The notes beneath the pieces were generated by a model, which searched no databases, was not told where the DNA came from, and saw nothing but the letters and a program-made list of their open reading frames with translations. A program made the translations under genes and the position numbers. From Areca catechu (lineage: Eukaryota > Streptophyta > Magnoliopsida > Arecales > Arecaceae), in assembly GCA_021397845.1 (NCBI GenBank), contig CM038046.1, positions 2,523,001-2,587,000 on the forward strand: a DNA stretch of 64,000 nt, in the 5' to 3' direction. Positions 19,781 through 31,945 of this stretch are shown here, piece by piece; the stretch's first letter is position 1, and each line of letters opens with the position of its first letter.

Positions 19781-20384
19781 CACCCTTAGGGATGGCGGTC
19801 GCTCCCTGAGGAACTCATAGCAGGGAAGAAAGAGGAAGCAGAGGAAGGAGGAAAACCTAAGGATGAAGGGCACTCCCTCGGCATGAGTCGAAAGGGAAGG
19901 AAATGGAAGGAGGGGACTAACTTGTAGAAGACTCAAAGTCGAGGGTTCTAGGAATGGATATGGAGCTCCTCCCTTTTTCTTCTTCGCTCCTCCCTCTCTG
20001 CTCAAAGGTCTTTGAGAAGGAAATGAAAGGATAGGCCATTTATCTAGAAGAGATGATGAAACCCCCTTTCGAATTCAACCGGTCGATCGATGCGACCCTT
20101 CACTATGCCGGCCAATGGGGTTTGGACACATGCCAATCCCTCGCTAGCTCGGATGCTTTGATTCATAAGACGTCACACTGGGAGACAAAAGGGCATCATT
20201 TCGAATTGACATTTTCGCTGACATGGCACCCCCTAGTTAGCACGAGTGCGATCCACAAATCATCGGGAAACATGACATTTAATGGCTCGGGCATGGCAAC
20301 CCTCCATGTCAGCGGTGTCATTACTCCCTTCGCCCCGAACCCAAGAGGCCATTATGCGCTCCAACGCTCGAGAGTGGGGGCATC
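19781..20384 (+). other. Tat 3' noncoding region and polypurine tract
   Basis: No reliable gene. The stretch would hold the promoter and leader of the antisense ORF. At its end CGAGAGTGGGGGCATC (about 20369-20384) is the polypurine tract that primes plus-strand synthesis, immediately before the LTR. Confidence 0.55.
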
Positions 20385-20454
20385 TGATGTGGCAAGCTGC
20401 TGACATGGCACCCACATTGGATCCAGCTAAGCAATGAGGTGGTGAGGAACGTCA

Positions 20455-20720
20455 CCTGGCCCAGTTGAGGTCAAGCTCCCGTCCGAGGTCGAGCTCCCAG
20501 CTAAGGTCGAGCTCCCATCCGAGATCAAGCTCTTGCCCAAGGTCGAGATCCTAGCTAAGGTCGAGCTCCCGTTCGAGGTCAAGCTCCCAATTAAGGTCAA
20601 GCTCCTCTCCAAAAGGTCGAGCTCCCATCCAAGGTCGAGCTCCTATCCGAGGTCGAGCTTCCATCCGAGATCGAGCTCCTGCCTGAGGATGAGCTCCTAG
20701 TGAAGGTCAAGCTACTGTCC
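20455..20720. repeat. GGTCGAGCTCCC minisatellite in U3
   Basis: About fourteen copies of an 18-20 bp unit such as GAGGTCGAGCTCCCATCC. A reverse-complement version occupies 54080-54480 in the Tat LTR inside the small MULE, so it is a family trait of this LTR's U3. Confidence 0.85.
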
Positions 20721-21318
20721 GATCCAGTCCCCATAAGTAAGAGGGTAGTAGGGAGAGAGATGCGATCTCAAGAGGATAAAAGAATGGGGAAGCCTTGGAT
20801 TATAACATGAAGGTGAGATGTCACCATTGGGCAGGCCATCATTCACATGGAGGCGTGTGCTCCACTGGAGGTACAAGTCCTCGCGCGCACCTCCCGTGCC
20901 TCTTGCATAATGTATGCTCTACCGAGACTCCAGGTCCCAGAGCATGCCGCATGCACCCTCTGGCAAGCGCGTACTCTACCAAGGCTCCAAACATTGTAGT
21001 ATGCTGCCTGCATCTCCCATAAGAAGAGTACTTTGCTAGGGCCCTAGACCCTTAACACATCGTTTGTACCCTCTAAAAGCGGAAGCACTCAATCATAGTA
21101 CATGCCCCTGTAGCACGCTACCTGCACCTTCTGCAGGGGGTCACTCCATCAGAGAGACAGGTTTTGTAGCACATCGACTGCGCCCCCTATACAAGGATCC
21201 CCTCGGGAGGGGCTGGTTTGAGAAAGAATTCTGGCAAGTTTGTGGCCCTCCTGCAGGGAACACCCTAGGAGGGGCTATCGATCGAAGCTTCGGACCCAGT
21301 CGGGGAGGAACAATTCCT

Positions 21319-21325
21319 ATATAAC
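21319..21325 (+). promoter_or_regulatory. Tat LTR TATA box
   Basis: TATATAA within CAATTCCTATATAACG, about 350 bp before the LTR end, at the place matched by TATA boxes of the two homologous LTRs. Confidence 0.5.
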
Positions 21326-21668
21326 GATAAGAGAGACCTCCAAAAAGGGGGGACAACAGTAAGAGCAAGGGTAAAGGGCCAAACAGCGATAACCCTCCAG
21401 ACTCTAGTTCCATATTTTTTCCTTCTATTATATTTTTCCTCTACATGGTGGCACCCTAAGTTCCCATCACCGAGGATCTGTTCCCCTTGGTTGTCCTACT
21501 GACTTGACTATCAAAATATTCCTGTCAAAATTTCTATCCCGGGTCTCCTTTTCTTTGCAGGACCGATCGACCGCAAATGCGAGAGGAAGAAGAATTTGAC
21601 ACACCCGTGGAGGCTGGCACATCCGGGTCACATCAGAGCTATAGGCCATGGTGACCTAGGCAGCAATA

Positions 21669-22176
21669 ATTATTTTATTTTGATTTGTTAAAAATAAATT
21701 GATTTTATGATCCACATATGTATAGCACAATATTATATATGATCTTTGTGTTTGAACTTTGGGCACCTTATTTTGGTTAGTGTGGTTGAGGCGACACAAC
21801 ATAGATCTTAGCCCAATTGGCCCATGATGGGAGGGTTTGCTTATAAATATATTAGGTTCTCTCTCCGCTTCTCATAATAATATTATATTATGAGATTTGT
21901 TATCATGGCTTGTCCCATCGAATAGCCGCATATTGAGAGAAGATGTTGAAGAAAAGGACTTAGCCTTTGATGTTCATATGAGCATCCATGAAGGTTTGAA
22001 AATTAATGACAAATGCAGGTATGCATCCTAAATCTAAAATTATTATTTGTTCCATGGGATTTACGAATCTATGGTTTGCTCAAATCAATTCTTAGAAATA
22101 ATATTTTTTTGGTGTTCTAGAAATCATGCATAGAATCTTAGGATAATAAAAATTTTCTTATAATTGGTATCAGGGC
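21669..22176 (+). mobile_element. Possible plus-strand Copia 5' LTR and primer site
   Basis: TTGGTATCAGGGC at 22164-22176 differs by one base from the initiator-tRNA(Met) primer site TTGGTATCAGAGC of Copia elements. It would follow a short 5' LTR holding TATAAATATATT at about 21843. LTR edges are not clear (a TGTTAAAAAT near 21687 is one candidate start), and no second LTR is found. Confidence 0.4.
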
Positions 22177-23719
22177 AACTATGCATAATTTAGAATATCT
22201 TTTATTTTTAATTTATTTCATAAGAAAGGATCTTGGTTTCCTGGATTTTGTTTTAAATTTGTTTTCTCGATTTCCTTCTCCCATCTACCCATCCTACAGG
22301 ATGATCCATCAGCTTGTCTTCTCCTCCTTCCTCCCATCTATTGCTTGAAGTGGCCTGCCTAGCATCCGTTCGAGAGGCAGAGCAGTGGGCATCGATTCCC
22401 CTACCTTTTTTCTGGTATCAAATCACATAAAAAAAAGGACGGACCTCATTTTACGGTATTTAAATTCCCTCTTCTGGGTCTCCATCGGTGGTCTGGATGG
22501 CTAGGGGCCCTCAGGTGGGAAGAAGTAGAGGAGGGAAGCGGCCATTAATGGCTTCCCTCCCTCTATTCATTGGTAAAACTAATAGTAAAGAAACAGAAGG
22601 GAGAAGATGGTATATTAAGTGGCTTTGGATTTTGGATTATTGAGTTTTAAACCCAAAATTCAAATTCATTTAACTTATGTTTGACTAATTGGCCAAACCA
22701 AACTCAATCACATTGAGCTATGTTCAATTGGGTTAAGGAGACTTTAGTAATTTAGTCCCAATATAATTTTAAATTACATATGGATTCATAAAATTACATA
22801 CAGACCCCTAAAGTCTTGAATATTAAAAATCAATCCTCAAAATTTTATATCTAGGTCCTTATCATTTTTAAAAAATATATTTTATAGAAAAGTCCCTATT
22901 TTTATAATTTATGATTTAGTTCTTTATTATTGATTTTTGATAAAATTATTGTAACTTGCTCGTTTTATATCTGATTTGAGCGATTTTTGAACTGTTGAAC
23001 TCGTAATGATTTGAAGAACATTTTAATTAAGTTCTTCAAGTATGATAAAATATTTAAATAATTTATATATAATTTTATTTATTATTATATAATTTAAGTG
23101 TATTTTTTCATGTAGTCGTAAAGGATCCGAAGTACTCTATAAATTTTGAATAGCTAAGTTATTGAAGACCAATTATTTTATCTTTTATTATATTTTAAAA
23201 TTGAAAATTGATATACCTATTATAGTTGACCCAAAAAATGACTGTAATTAGTTACGGCATTTATTATATACTTTAATTCTTGTTCAAAAAAGTTTTATAG
23301 TTATATAGTAAGTACTAATTGATAGAAGTGGCAATTAGAATGTAATATTATATTATAATTTGATTAGTGGGATGCATGTTATTAAGTATCCTATATTGGA
23401 CTGATCTTTTTTGGCATATATATATTAAAGTATGTCATTTTATGTTTAATTGGATATTTATTTTCTTGTATGAATAATTTTATGGGTTGACAAAAATATT
23501 TATCATAAAAATGATTTATTTATGTTATCCATAAGATTTTTTCATTATAAAAGTGATATTTTCTGGTTATAGCATACAACAGCTTGTTTAAAAAGGGTTA
23601 TTGTATGTTTTAACTAGAAATTATATATTTTAACTGGAAAAGGTAGCATGGGACATTATGTTGCAAGGGTGCTCTAGTTTCATGGATCTATCTGCTCAAA
23701 GGAGATAAGTTCGTGAATG
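22177..23719. other. AT-rich noncoding stretch
   Basis: No gene is recognisable on either strand. The first 450 bp could be the leader of the Copia element whose primer site is at 22164. From about 22740 the sequence is strongly AT-rich with no coding frame. Confidence 0.4.
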
Positions 23720-24683
23720 TTAGGGTACTTTATTTACTTATGATTTCATGTGAAAAGTTTGAGGTACTGCCAAATTCTATGCTCGCTATAAAACTTTTCA
23801 AGTTTCTTGGAGCAATATTTTCCTGTATTATCAGAATATATGTACTTGATTTTCAAATCCTTTTCATTTTTCATAAGAATCTTGAATTTCTTGAAGGTCT
23901 CAAAAATATCAAATTTTTGTTCTATAATATATATCCAAACTTTCCAAGAATAGTCATCAATGAAGGAAAAGAAGCAAGAACACCTGTCCAATGACATATC
24001 AGGCAACTCTCAATTATTTAAATGAATTAACTCAAAAAATTCCTTACTTCGTATTGTGATGAAAATAAAGAAAGCCTTTTTTGTTTCCATAGATGCAATC
24101 TTCATAAAATTCTAATGACATTGACTTGTACCCTAGAAGAAGCTTCTTATGAGATAATACCTATAGTCCACACTCATATGTTCCAAACAATAATGCCAAA
24201 TATCAGAGACACCATCTTTACAATTGTTACTGCTACTTCTCCCACCCGAGTCTCATCTACCAATTTATAAAGACCATCTATAGGTTATCCCTTCATCATC
24301 ACCAAATATCTTTGGCATACTTTCAGTTGATCTTTCTCTCTGACAAACTTCAAGCCTTGCTTACAAAATTTTTAAGTGATAGTAGACTCTTGCGAAGTAC
24401 AGAACATTCTAAATATTAGAAACCGTCTGAATTATGCCATCAAACATCTTGATTTGGATATCTCTCACTCTAACCACATGACATATTGTATTATTTCTTA
24501 AATAAATAACTTCATCATCCCATGATTTGTATGTATGAAACCACTCTCTAAAAGGAGTAATGTAAAAAGATGCCCCCAAATCTAAAATTCAATGATGTGC
24601 AAGTTCAGATTTATCCAATGCTGTCAATGTATTCATGTCTTCTAAAGTCATTGAACCAGCTTCACTTTCTGCTACATGTCTTG
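23720..24683 (-). pseudogene. Older Copia: protease to integrase remnant
   Basis: Minus strand. A protease-like region near 24590-24530 reads HTT..EWFHT-like sequence after the conserved SGAS position. An integrase core lies at 23995-23750 (FIDDYSWKVWIYIIE, IYSDNTGKYCSKKLEKF). Stops and frame changes are common. The upstream part (gag and 5' LTR) lies at 30529 and above, separated by the 5.8-kb Copia insertion at 24684-30528. RT, RNase H and the 3' LTR are not found to the left, so the element is truncated. Confidence 0.65.
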
Positions 24684-25532
24684 TGTTAGGATGTGCGCAG
24701 CGGATTAAACCAGTTTAGGCCTCCAAATAATTCCTGTTTACTCACTTAGATAATTGACCAATCACAACACAGGCAGATATCAAATCAAAAGAAGACGAGA
24801 TTTACGTGATTCGGCAAAATATTACCTACGTCCACCAAGAGAAAATGAGTAATCCACTATAATCTGATCCAAATCTGGGTATAAAAGGAATACAAATATA
24901 CAGATAATAAATGCTAGATTAAAAACAAAGAGACATAATAAATAAACAAAAGAGGATAAAAGAAATACGAGAAAAATCCCAAATACCAGGTCTCTAGCTT
25001 TTCCTGGTGCCTGGATCGAAGAAGAAATATCTCTGAAATTTCTCTAGATTTTTTCTCTCTCTTAGTTTCTCTCTTTGTCTGTTAATCAAAGACCGCAGAC
25101 TCTCTGTGGTTAAATAACCATCTGAAACGGCATCCAAAACAGACCTAAAACGAGTCCAAAAAATTCAAAATACTTCAAAACCGTCAGATCAAAGAACAAA
25201 GGTTCAGATCGTGCCAAAATTCATGCAAGATACCCTCAGATCAAGCCTAATCAAGCTCGGATTAATCTCAGCCATCCGATCTACCGATCGGATGATCCAG
25301 AATGTAAGAAATCGCGTGGACCGCGCGTACACCATGAGAAACCAAGGGGAAACCGCATGGGAAACCGGGGAAACGCCCCAAGGGGGGCGCCGCAAGCGGC
25401 TGGGTCGAGCCCACGCGTGCGCCCACGCGCGCGCTTGCGTGCTGGGCCGAGTGCCTGCCCGCGTCGCGTGTCGCGCGTGGGCTCGGGGCTCGTGGGTCTT
25501 CGTGGCTAGGTTTTAAGGGAGCATACGTAACA
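24684..25532 (-). repeat. Copia 3' LTR
   Basis: On the minus strand it begins TGTTACGTATGCTCCC at 25532 and ends CATCCTAACA at 24684; 849 bp. It is 38 bp longer than the other LTR because of an extra GC-rich, CGCG-containing stretch around 25407-25450. Scattered substitutions, mostly transitions, separate the two LTRs. Confidence 0.9.
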
Positions 25533-25618
25533 ATCCTTCTCCTTGAGACCAAAAAATAAATGCCTCTATCAAATATGGATTATAAAGCCTCTTCCTCATC
25601 AAAAGATCCCGAAGGGGA

Positions 25619-28600
25619 TCACCAAGTGCTCAAACCAATCAAGTTCTGGAATGTCCTGAACTTGACTACTGGAATTGGTTTAGTGAGCATATCAGCCGGA
25701 TTATTAGCAGTGCCAATTTTATGAAGTTGAATATCACCATCCTCTACCAAATCTCTGATAAAGTGATACCTGACATCAACCTGCTTAGTGCGCTCATGAT
25801 ACATCTGATCTCTGGCGAGATGTAATGCACTCTGACTGTCACAGTGAATAACCAAAGAATTCTGCTTGAGACCCAAATCTTATACTAACCCTCTTAGCCA
25901 GATTGCTTCCTTTGCTACCTCTGTCAAAGCCATATACTCTGCCTCTGTAGTAGACAAAGCAACTGTAGATTGCAAAGTAGCCTTCCAGCTAATTGCACAA
26001 CCAGAGAGAGTAAATACATATGAGGTCAATGACCTCCTTCTATCCAAGTCATAAGCATAATCTGAATCACAGAATCCTGTAACAGTGCAACCACTATATC
26101 CGGAGAATACCAATCCCAAATCAGAAGTACCTTTCAAATATCGAAGAATCCATTTCACAGCTGACTAGTGAGCTTTTCCAGGCTTGTCCATATATCTGCT
26201 CACTATACTAATTGCCTGTGAAATATCAGGACGAGTGCAGACCATTGCATACATGATACTGCCAACTGCACTCGCATAAGGTACTTTAGACATATACTTC
26301 TTCTCATCATCGGTCTGAGGAGAATCCCTGGCAGATAATCGAAAATGATTGGCAAAAGGAGTAGTGACTGGCTTAGCTATAGACATACAAAATCTTTCCA
26401 AGACTTTCATAATATAACTGTGCTGAGTAACAAATAGTCTACATAATTGCCTGTCACGAATGATCTCCATTCCAAGTATCTTCTTTGCTGGTCCAAGGTC
26501 CTTCATCTCAAATGCAGTACTAAGTTTAGCTTTCAGCTTCTAGATGACTGACATATCCCTGGCTGCAATCATCATGTCATCAACATATAATAACAAATAA
26601 CAAAAGGACCCGTCTGAAAGCTGCTGATGATATACGCAACTATCATATGGAGATCTATCAAATTCATGGTCAACCATAAACTTATCAAATTTGCGGTACC
26701 ATTATCTTGGAGACTGCTTCAAACCACACAAAGACCTTTTGAGCAAGCATACATGATCTTCTTTATCTGGAGCCTCAAAACCAGGTAGCTGTTGCATATA
26801 AATCTGCTCCTCCAAATTACCATGTAGAAAAGCTGTCTTGACATCCAGCTGTTCTAACTCCAAATTATGAGAAACAACTAAAGTAAGGAACACACGAATA
26901 GAAGAGTGTTTAACTAAGGAGAAAATACCTTCTTGTAATCAATACCCTCTCGTTGACTGTAACCCTTAGCCACCAACCTTGCATTATATTTCAAATGTTG
27001 AAGGGTAGCTCCTTCCTTTTTCTTGAAGATCCATTTGCAGCCAATTGTTTTCTTGCCCTAAGGTAATCTGACTAATTCCCAAGTCTGATTCTTTTCCAAA
27101 GACTGAAGCTCTTCTACCATAGCCATGGACCATTGCTCAGCCTGTGAACTACCAATTGCTTCTTGAAATATGGTCGGCTCATCACCTATAGTGTCTGCAG
27201 TATTCAGAGCATAATATACTAACTCAGCATAAGCAGAATCCTCAAAACTATACCTTTGAGGTGCTCTGATATGTCGCCTGGTTCTTTGAATGGCAATACT
27301 ATTATCTTGAACTTGACCACGTACTATAACCTCCTTCTAAGTCTGTAACTTTGGATCTGTCTGCTGATGCTGTTCATTCTGAATATCACCTGTAGGTTGC
27401 AACTGCTATGATCTAACAATCTGATTAATATCAACAACAGTCCTATCCTGCTGATCCTGAACCTGATCTCCCGGTGAAGAACTTGACTGTAACTGTCGTG
27501 AAGGAGTGGGTGACTCATCAAAAGTCACATCCTTGCTGACTAGAAAACCCTGGGATCCAGGCTCTGTGCACCATAATCTGTAGCCCTTCATCCCATATGC
27601 ATATTCAAGAAATATGCATTTCTTAGCCCTGGGATTCAGCTTTCCATCTTTGACATGTGCATATGCTGAACACCCAAATACTCTAAGAACTGAATAGTCT
27701 GCAGGTCTACCTATCCACATCTCTTCCGGAGTCTTCATATTCAATGCAGATGCTGGAGATCGATTTATAATAAAGCAGGCTGTATGTGCAGCCTCTGCCT
27801 AGAAGTCTCTACTCAATCCAGAACTTGACAGCATAGATCTAACTCTTTCCAATAGTGTACGATTCATGCATTCCGCAACACCATTTTACTGAGGAGTATA
27901 CACTGTGGTCCTATGCCTGACAATTCCCTCTGACTTACAAAAGTCATTAAACTCTGTAGAACAGAATTCTAATCCATTGTCAGTCCGGAAGGATTTCACC
28001 TTCCTCTCAGTTTGCCTCTCAACCATAGCCTTCCACCCTTTAAAAGTGTGAAACACATCACTTTTATTTTTGATAGTATAAATCCATACTTTACGGGAAT
28101 AGTTATCAATCGAAGAGAGCAAATACCTAGATCCACCCTTAGATGTAACTGGGGCAGGTCTCCATAGGTCAGAATGTATGTAATCCAATATACCTGCTGT
28201 CCTATGCATGCCTGTAGTAAAGCTGACTCTGTGTTGTTTTCCAAATATGCAATGCTCATAAAATCCAAGTGCACCAACTTTCTGACCTCCTAGCATACCA
28301 CGTCTGCTCAGCTCCTGTAAATCTTTATCTGATATGTGGCCCAATCTTTGATGCCATAACTGTGTCAATTAAATAATAGATGAATGTGCTGAAGAAGCCT
28401 CACCAACAACTGTAGTGCCATCCAAATAATAAAGAGTGCCACTCAATTTACCTCTTAACAAAGTCAATGCACCTTTACTAATTATAATAGATCCTCTACC
28501 CCATCTGCCCTCAAAACCTATAATATCAAGAACATTTATCGAGAGAAGATTTCTTTTCAATTGGAGAATATCTCTGACATCATCCAAAGTCACCACAGTA

Positions 28601-29697
28601 TTTGCATGAGATTTGATCTGAACTGTACCAATTCCTTCTACTTTACAAATGGCGTCATCCCCAAGAAGAACATAGCTTCTATCACAGGATCTAAAAGAAG
28701 TGAACCATTCTTTATGGGGTGTCATATGAAAAGATGCTCCAGAGTCCACGATCTAGGTATCAGGCTGACTGATACTGCATGCAGCTGTAAATACTGCATC
28801 ATCTGCAACACTACTATGATTTGCAGAAGAAACTGCTACGGATGCCGAATCTGAGATTGTTCCTTTATTTTTCTGTTCCTTCTCTTTCTTGGACTGTAGA
28901 AGTCTACACTCATTTTTTCAGTGGCCTGGCTTCTTGCAGTAATGACAAACACCAGGTCTTTTAGACCTAGACTTTGATCTAGTCTTGGACTTATTTCTAC
29001 CTTGTCCAACTATTCTTTGCTCATCTCTACCTTTGACAGTAAGTCCTTGTGCCGGATTTGGAGCTTGATGCTCCAACTGTACTTTCAACCTAAGCTCATT
29101 AGATAACAAAGTGGCTTCAACCTCATTGAGACTTATAGTCTCTCTTCCATTGAGCATGGTAGTAGTAATATTTTCATAGGACTTAGGCAAAGAATAAATC
29201 AAGATCAAAGCCTTGTCTTCCTCATCAACATTATCACCAATATTTGCCAAATCAAGCATGAGCTTATTATAATTATCCAAGTGATCCTTGAGTGAGATCC
29301 CTTCCGCCATACGAAATGTATGAAGCTTGCCCCTCAAATACAATCTATTAGTGAGAGATTTTACCATATACAAAGTTTCCAATTTTTTCCATATACCTTT
29401 AGCTATATCAAGTTCCACTACATTGCGGAGGACATTATCACTAAATCCCGAAAACAGAGTCCCAAGTGCTCTCTCATTTATCTCCTCTTTTGCAGCCTCT
29501 GTATCACCTGGAATTGCATCCATTCCTTTGAGAGATGTTGTAACGCCCTCCTTTACCAACAGATATCTCATTCTCACCTTCCATAGTACAAAATCACCTG
29601 TGCCATCAAATATCGCTACCTCATGCCTAGAGATAGTGGAATGAAAAATAACCGCCTCAGGAGTCGGAGAAGAACTTCGTTGCCCGTCAGATGCCAT
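25619..29697 (-). pseudogene. Copia Gag-Pol, full length but broken
   Basis: Gag starts at 29697 (MASDGQRSS) with the retrotransposon Gag domain and a CCHC knuckle (CHYCKKPGH). The order then is protease (VDSGASFHMTPHKEW, about 28745), pre-integrase (WHQRLGHISDKDLQELS), and integrase (DNYSRKVWIYTIK, FRTDNGLEFCS). Reverse transcriptase follows (WIFKKKEG, LDVKTAFLHGNLEEQIYM, LLYVDDMMIAA) and then RNase H (GFCDSDYAYDLDRRRS, LSTTEAEYMAL). The C-terminal part (SALHLARDQMYHERTKQVDV) fits the Tork side of Copia. There are about ten premature stops and one frameshift near 26915. Several stops lie exactly at conserved Trp or Gln codons, consistent with cytosine deamination. The copy cannot make a full polyprotein. 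Confidence 0.9.
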
Positions 29698-29703
29698 CCC
29701 AGT

Positions 29704-29715
29704 GCTCTGATACCA
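29704..29715 (-). promoter_or_regulatory. Copia primer-binding site
   Basis: TGGTATCAGAGC on the minus strand, just inside the 5' LTR end, is complementary to the 3' end of initiator tRNA(Met), the standard Copia primer. Confidence 0.85.
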
Positions 29716-29717
29716 AT

Positions 29718-30528
29718 TATTGGGATGTGCGCAGTGGATTAAACCAGTTTAGGCCTCCAAATAATTCCTGTTTACTCACTTAGGCAATTGACCAATCACA
29801 ATACAGGCAGATATCAAATCAAAAGAAGACGAGATTTATGTGGTTCGAAAAAATATTGCCTACGTCCATCAAGAGGAAAGGAGTAATCCACTATAATCTG
29901 ACCCAAATCTGGGTACAAAAGGAATACAAATATTAAGATAACAAATACCAGATTAAAAATAAAGAGACATAATAAATAAACAAAAGAGGATGAAAGAAGT
30001 ACGAGAAAAATTCCAAATACCAGGCCTCTAGCTTTTCCTGGTGCCTGGATCGAAGAAGAAATATCTCTAAAATTTTTCTGGATTTTTTCTCTCTCACTCT
30101 CTGTTTCTCTCTCTGTCTGTTAATCAAAGACCGCAGGCTTTATGTGGTTAAATAACCATCTGAAACGGTGTCCAAAACAGACCTAAAATGAGTCTAGAAA
30201 ATCCAAAACACTCCCAAGCCGTCAGATCAAAAAACAAAGACTCAGATTGCACCAAAATCCATGCAAGATACCCTCAGATCAAGCCTAATCAAGCTCGAAT
30301 TAATCTCAGCCATCCGATCGATCGATCGGATGGTCCAAAATGCGAGAAATCGCGTGGACCGCGCGTACACCGTGAGAAACCAAGGGAAAATCGCATGGAA
30401 AACCGGGGAAACGCCCCAAGGGGGGCGCCGCAAGCGGCTGGGCCGAGCACCCGCCCGCGCCGCGCGTCGCGCGTGGGCTCAGGGTTCGTGGGTCTTCGTG
30501 GCTGGGTTTTAAGGGAGCATATGTAACA
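29718..30528 (-). repeat. Copia 5' LTR
   Basis: 811 bp, direct repeat of 24684-25532. On the minus strand it begins TGTTACATATGCTCCC at 30528 and ends CATCCCAATA at 29718, where the terminal CA has decayed. Shared landmarks include CTTTTCCTGGTGCCTGGATC. Confidence 0.9.
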
Positions 30529-31333
30529 CCTTGGAAGTTTTCTAATTTAGTTTCTGTATCAACTCCTTTAACCCGACAATCTTTCTTCACATGCATTGAT
30601 TTTTTACAATTTCAATATTTCACCTTCTTCTTATCCTTGGATTTAGATCTTGCTTTTCTTCGATCATCATGTCCTCTCTCGATAGGTCTTTTCCGTACTA
30701 CCATGGCCTCCTCCGAATAGTTTTCATGGCTAGATTTCTATCTTATCTCCTTTGTTTGCAATGATGTAATAACTAACTCCATTTTGAGGGTTTCAACATG
30801 ACTCCAGTTCATTATGAGATTATCTCAAGATTCCGGCATAGAACAAAGTAGAATACTAGCTTTCTCTTTTTCTTCAATTCTTATACCTAGGGTCATAAGC
30901 TTACTTACAATGAAATTGAATACACCAAAGTGCTCTTAAACTGATGCTCTATCTTTTATTTTTAGATTGTATAATTGTCATCTCAAATAAATTTTATTAA
31001 CCAAAGACTTCCTTTCATAAAGGTTCTTTTTTTTTAACTCTTTTTGTAGTAGTCTCGATCTCAATATTAAATAATACCGGATCATTCAAGTCAGCACCAC
31101 TAGCTTATCTTTCTTCTCATATTGTGTATCTAACATATTTTATAATATGTGGTCTTTTTCTTGCAAAGAATTTCACAACCATCATTGATCAATACCATCT
31201 ACATCTTTATCTTTCAAAGTATAAAGTTTGATCCGTCAAATTTCGGTATCTCATATTTTATTATCGTCACTTTATCCATCATTGTTTCAAATCAAATTAG
31301 CTACAAAAGGATCTCCCTGCTCTGATACCAAAT
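30529..31333 (-). pseudogene. Older Copia gag remnant
   Basis: Downstream of a primer site (TTGGTATCAGAGC, minus strand, near 31317-31330), a short frame begins MMDKVTIIKYEIPKFDG near 31280, typical of Copia Gag N-termini. It breaks after about twenty codons. It is the 5' part of the element continued at 24683 and below. Confidence 0.65.
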
Positions 31334-31945
31334 TGAAATGACCGACTGGGGAGTAATCGAGCACATCTTAACCTACACGGTATACAAGCATAGTGAAAAC
31401 AGGATTGTTTTATAGAGAAAATAAATTTGAATGAATCATAGAATATAAAAGAGAGATAATCAAGTAATATAAAAGTAGAAAAAAAAGAAAGCATACCAGA
31501 TTTACGTGGTTTGGCCTACCAATCCTTAGCCTCTCAGGCAAAATCTTTTCAACATTTTTTTATTTAATTCATGATATAAAAGGTACGAAATTGAAGAAGA
31601 AAGTACAAGAAACTCTCTTTCTTGTTATAGAGGGCTCTCAATATTTTTTTAGTATCTCTCTCCTCTTACAAAAACCTCTCCGAATCCCTTGGTGCATAGC
31701 ACCTCTCTTGCATCTCATGCACTTTAAAAAGAATATGGCAAGACTCTTGACAGGACTCTTATTTAGGATTCTGCAGGGACTCCCAAACAGAGTCCTATTA
31801 AGTCTCTATTTTTAACAAAGGAAAAAAAGTTAAAAACCCAATAGGAAACATAGTCTCGCGGTCTCACGCATTGCCACATGTGCCAAGCAGTGCGCTCACA
31901 TGGACTTCAATCCCATCGGTTCATACTGCATCCAAAAAAAAAAAA
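31334..31945 (-). repeat. Older Copia 5' LTR
   Basis: The lower edge is set by TGAAATGACC at 31334, two bases beyond the primer site. The upper edge is uncertain; I place it near the A-tract at about 31935. It contains the words TTTACGTGGTTTGGCC seen in many Copia LTRs. No partner LTR remains. Confidence 0.5.

Larger units (their letters stand above)
11948..21668 (+). mobile_element. Decayed Tat-type Gypsy element, 5' part missing
   Basis: The parts in order are pol from reverse transcriptase to integrase (plus strand), a minisatellite, an antisense accessory ORF, a polypurine tract and a 3' LTR. This order with an antisense extra ORF downstream of pol is typical of plant Tat elements (Grande/RIRE2/Retand type). 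The 5' LTR, gag and protease are absent. A chromovirus LTR remnant has inserted at 17336 to about 18800. Confidence 0.75.
20385..21668 (+). repeat. Tat-type 3' LTR
   Basis: The LTR runs from TGATGTGGCAAGCTGC after the polypurine tract to AGGCAGCAATA, 1284 bp. The end was set by alignment with the U5 ends at 5752 and 53152 (GAGCTATAGGCC, GTGACCTAGG); the terminal CA has decayed to TA. The LTR contains a GAGCTC-rich minisatellite and a TATA box. Confidence 0.7.
24684..30528 (-). mobile_element. Complete Tork-like Copia element
   Basis: A 5845-bp element with two LTRs (24684-25532 and 29718-30528), a Copia primer site, a purine tract and all pol domains in order. Flanking 5-mers TCTTG (24679-24683) and CCTTG (30529-30533) differ by one C/T change and are taken as the target duplication. 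It is inserted in the gag-protease interval of an older Copia element of the same orientation. Confidence 0.9.

Noticed and set aside
20385..21635. LTR end at CACATCA (21635)
   Set aside because: It mirrors the TGATGTG start, but alignment with two homologous LTR ends places the true end about 33 bp later at 21668.
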